The translations under genes were made by a program, and so were the position numbers. Under the pieces are notes generated by a model. The model searched no databases. It saw only the letters and a list, made by a program, of their open reading frames with translations, and was not told where the DNA came from. Positions 7,362 through 7,676 of a stretch of DNA of 7,676 nt are shown one piece after another; positions within the stretch are counted from its first letter, which is position 1; every line of letters begins with the position of its first letter. Source of the DNA: Verrucomicrobiota bacterium (GTDB lineage: Bacteria > Verrucomicrobiota > Verrucomicrobiia > Limisphaerales > CAIQOK01); NCBI GenBank assembly GCA_025363535.1, contig JANYDP010000284.1:1-7676 (forward strand), in the 5' to 3' direction.

Positions 7362-7429
7362 GTTTTAGCCGACGGCGGCGGAGTTGGCGAGGACTCGTCA
7401 CCGGTTCGCATATTCCGTTTTCCGCTCAT
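7358..7429 (-). CDS. 23-residue micro-ORF coupling the upstream gene to mod
   Basis: A 24-codon frame, MSGKRNMRTGDESSPTPPPS and three more residues, starts in an ATGA overlap with the stop of the upstream gene (7426-7429) and ends in an ATGA overlap with the mod start (7358-7361). AGGA lies three bases before its ATG, which is close but usable. The peptide is Ser/Pro/Lys-rich and looks unfolded, and I recognise no family. It may be a real small protein, or only a translational bridge that carries ribosomes to mod, which has no Shine-Dalgarno of its own. The double overlap is direct; the coding role is inferred. Confidence 0.4.
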   Translation of the reverse strand: MSGKRNMRTGDESSPTPPPSAKT

Positions 7430-7676
7430 GCGTCCTGATTCAACGCCGCAACCGGCGTGCCCGGCTGAATCAAAGGGTGCAGTTCAACCTTGCCACACCC
7501 GCATTGCCAAAAGCTGCCGGACGGTTTGCTCGTCGGAAACGCTTCGCAGTCCGCGCAGATCAGCACTTCGGCCAGCGCCAAAACTTTTGTCCCGAACTCT
7601 TTGATTTCAACATCAGTGATTTCGCTGCCGAGATTGTTGAAATGGCAGCCCGCCTTGTTGCGAATCCATGCCTTGT
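7426..7676 (-). CDS. Unrecognised protein with Cys-pair zinc-ribbon-like C-terminus, 3' part only
   Basis: A minus-strand frame is open from the right edge (first full codon at 7674) to TGA at 7426-7428, giving the last 82 residues of a longer protein. Visible features are RNKAGCHFNNLGSEITD (residues 5-21), then LICADC (38-43) and WQCGCGKVELHPL (56-68). The pairs CxxC and CxC, 14 residues apart, could bind zinc. Clean codon use, and a stop placed in an ATGA overlap with the next frame of the operon, argue that this is a real gene. No enzymatic motif falls within the fragment. From memory the tail is reminiscent of the ends of AAA-type ATPases in defence loci, but this is weak; a restriction accessory protein is also possible. 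Confidence 0.72.
   Translation of the reverse strand, partial: KAWIRNKAGCHFNNLGSEITDVEIKEFGTKVLALAEVLICADCEAFPTSKPSGSFWQCGCGKVELHPLIQPGTPVAALNQDA

Overview
The window looks like part of a bacterial conjugative element or genomic island carrying a packed defence operon. The protein-coding sequence is dense and GC-rich overall. The gene families (TraD/TraG-like coupling ATPase, type III restriction-modification, Abi_2, TIR) spread widely by horizontal transfer, so the host cannot be fixed. The style would fit a Gram-negative environmental bacterium; Verrucomicrobiota or Proteobacteria are guesses only. There are no tRNA, rRNA, CRISPR or insertion-sequence features that I can see.

Layout. Positions 1-816 (plus strand) hold the C-terminal part of a TraD/TraG/VirD4-like conjugative coupling ATPase. 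It converges, with an 8-bp gap, on a single minus-strand gene train that fills the rest of the window. Read in transcription order from the right edge, the train is: the 3' end of an unrecognised gene with a Cys-pair zinc-ribbon-like C-terminus (7426-7676); a 23-codon ORF joined at both ends by ATGA overlaps (7358-7429); a type III-like adenine methyltransferase, Mod (5568-7361); a 50-codon ORF that starts 1 nt after the mod stop and ends in a GTGA overlap with the next gene (5414-5566); an Abi_2-family abortive-infection protein with a HEPN-like RN(x3)H motif (4524-5417); a type III restriction subunit, Res, with SF2 helicase motifs and a C-terminal PD-(D/E)xK nuclease (1836-4502); and a TIR-domain protein with a phage antirepressor-like C-terminal region (825-1826). 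Gaps between successive genes are overlaps or at most 21 nt, so one polycistronic, translationally coupled operon is likely. No promoter for it is visible, and it probably lies beyond the right edge.

How the parts may work together. Mod and Res make a type III restriction-modification pair, but here mod and res are split by abi and a tiny ORF, and the operon ends with a TIR effector. I read this as layered defence: DNA restriction first, with a probable RNase (Abi_2/HEPN-like) and a probable NAD-consuming TIR protein as suicidal back-ups. The precedent is the anticodon nuclease PrrC, held silent by the type I R-M enzyme EcoprrI. The layered role is inference from gene order. The domain calls rest on motifs seen in the sequence. 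The two micro-ORFs, the TIR C-terminal fusion and the unknown upstream gene are the least explained parts.
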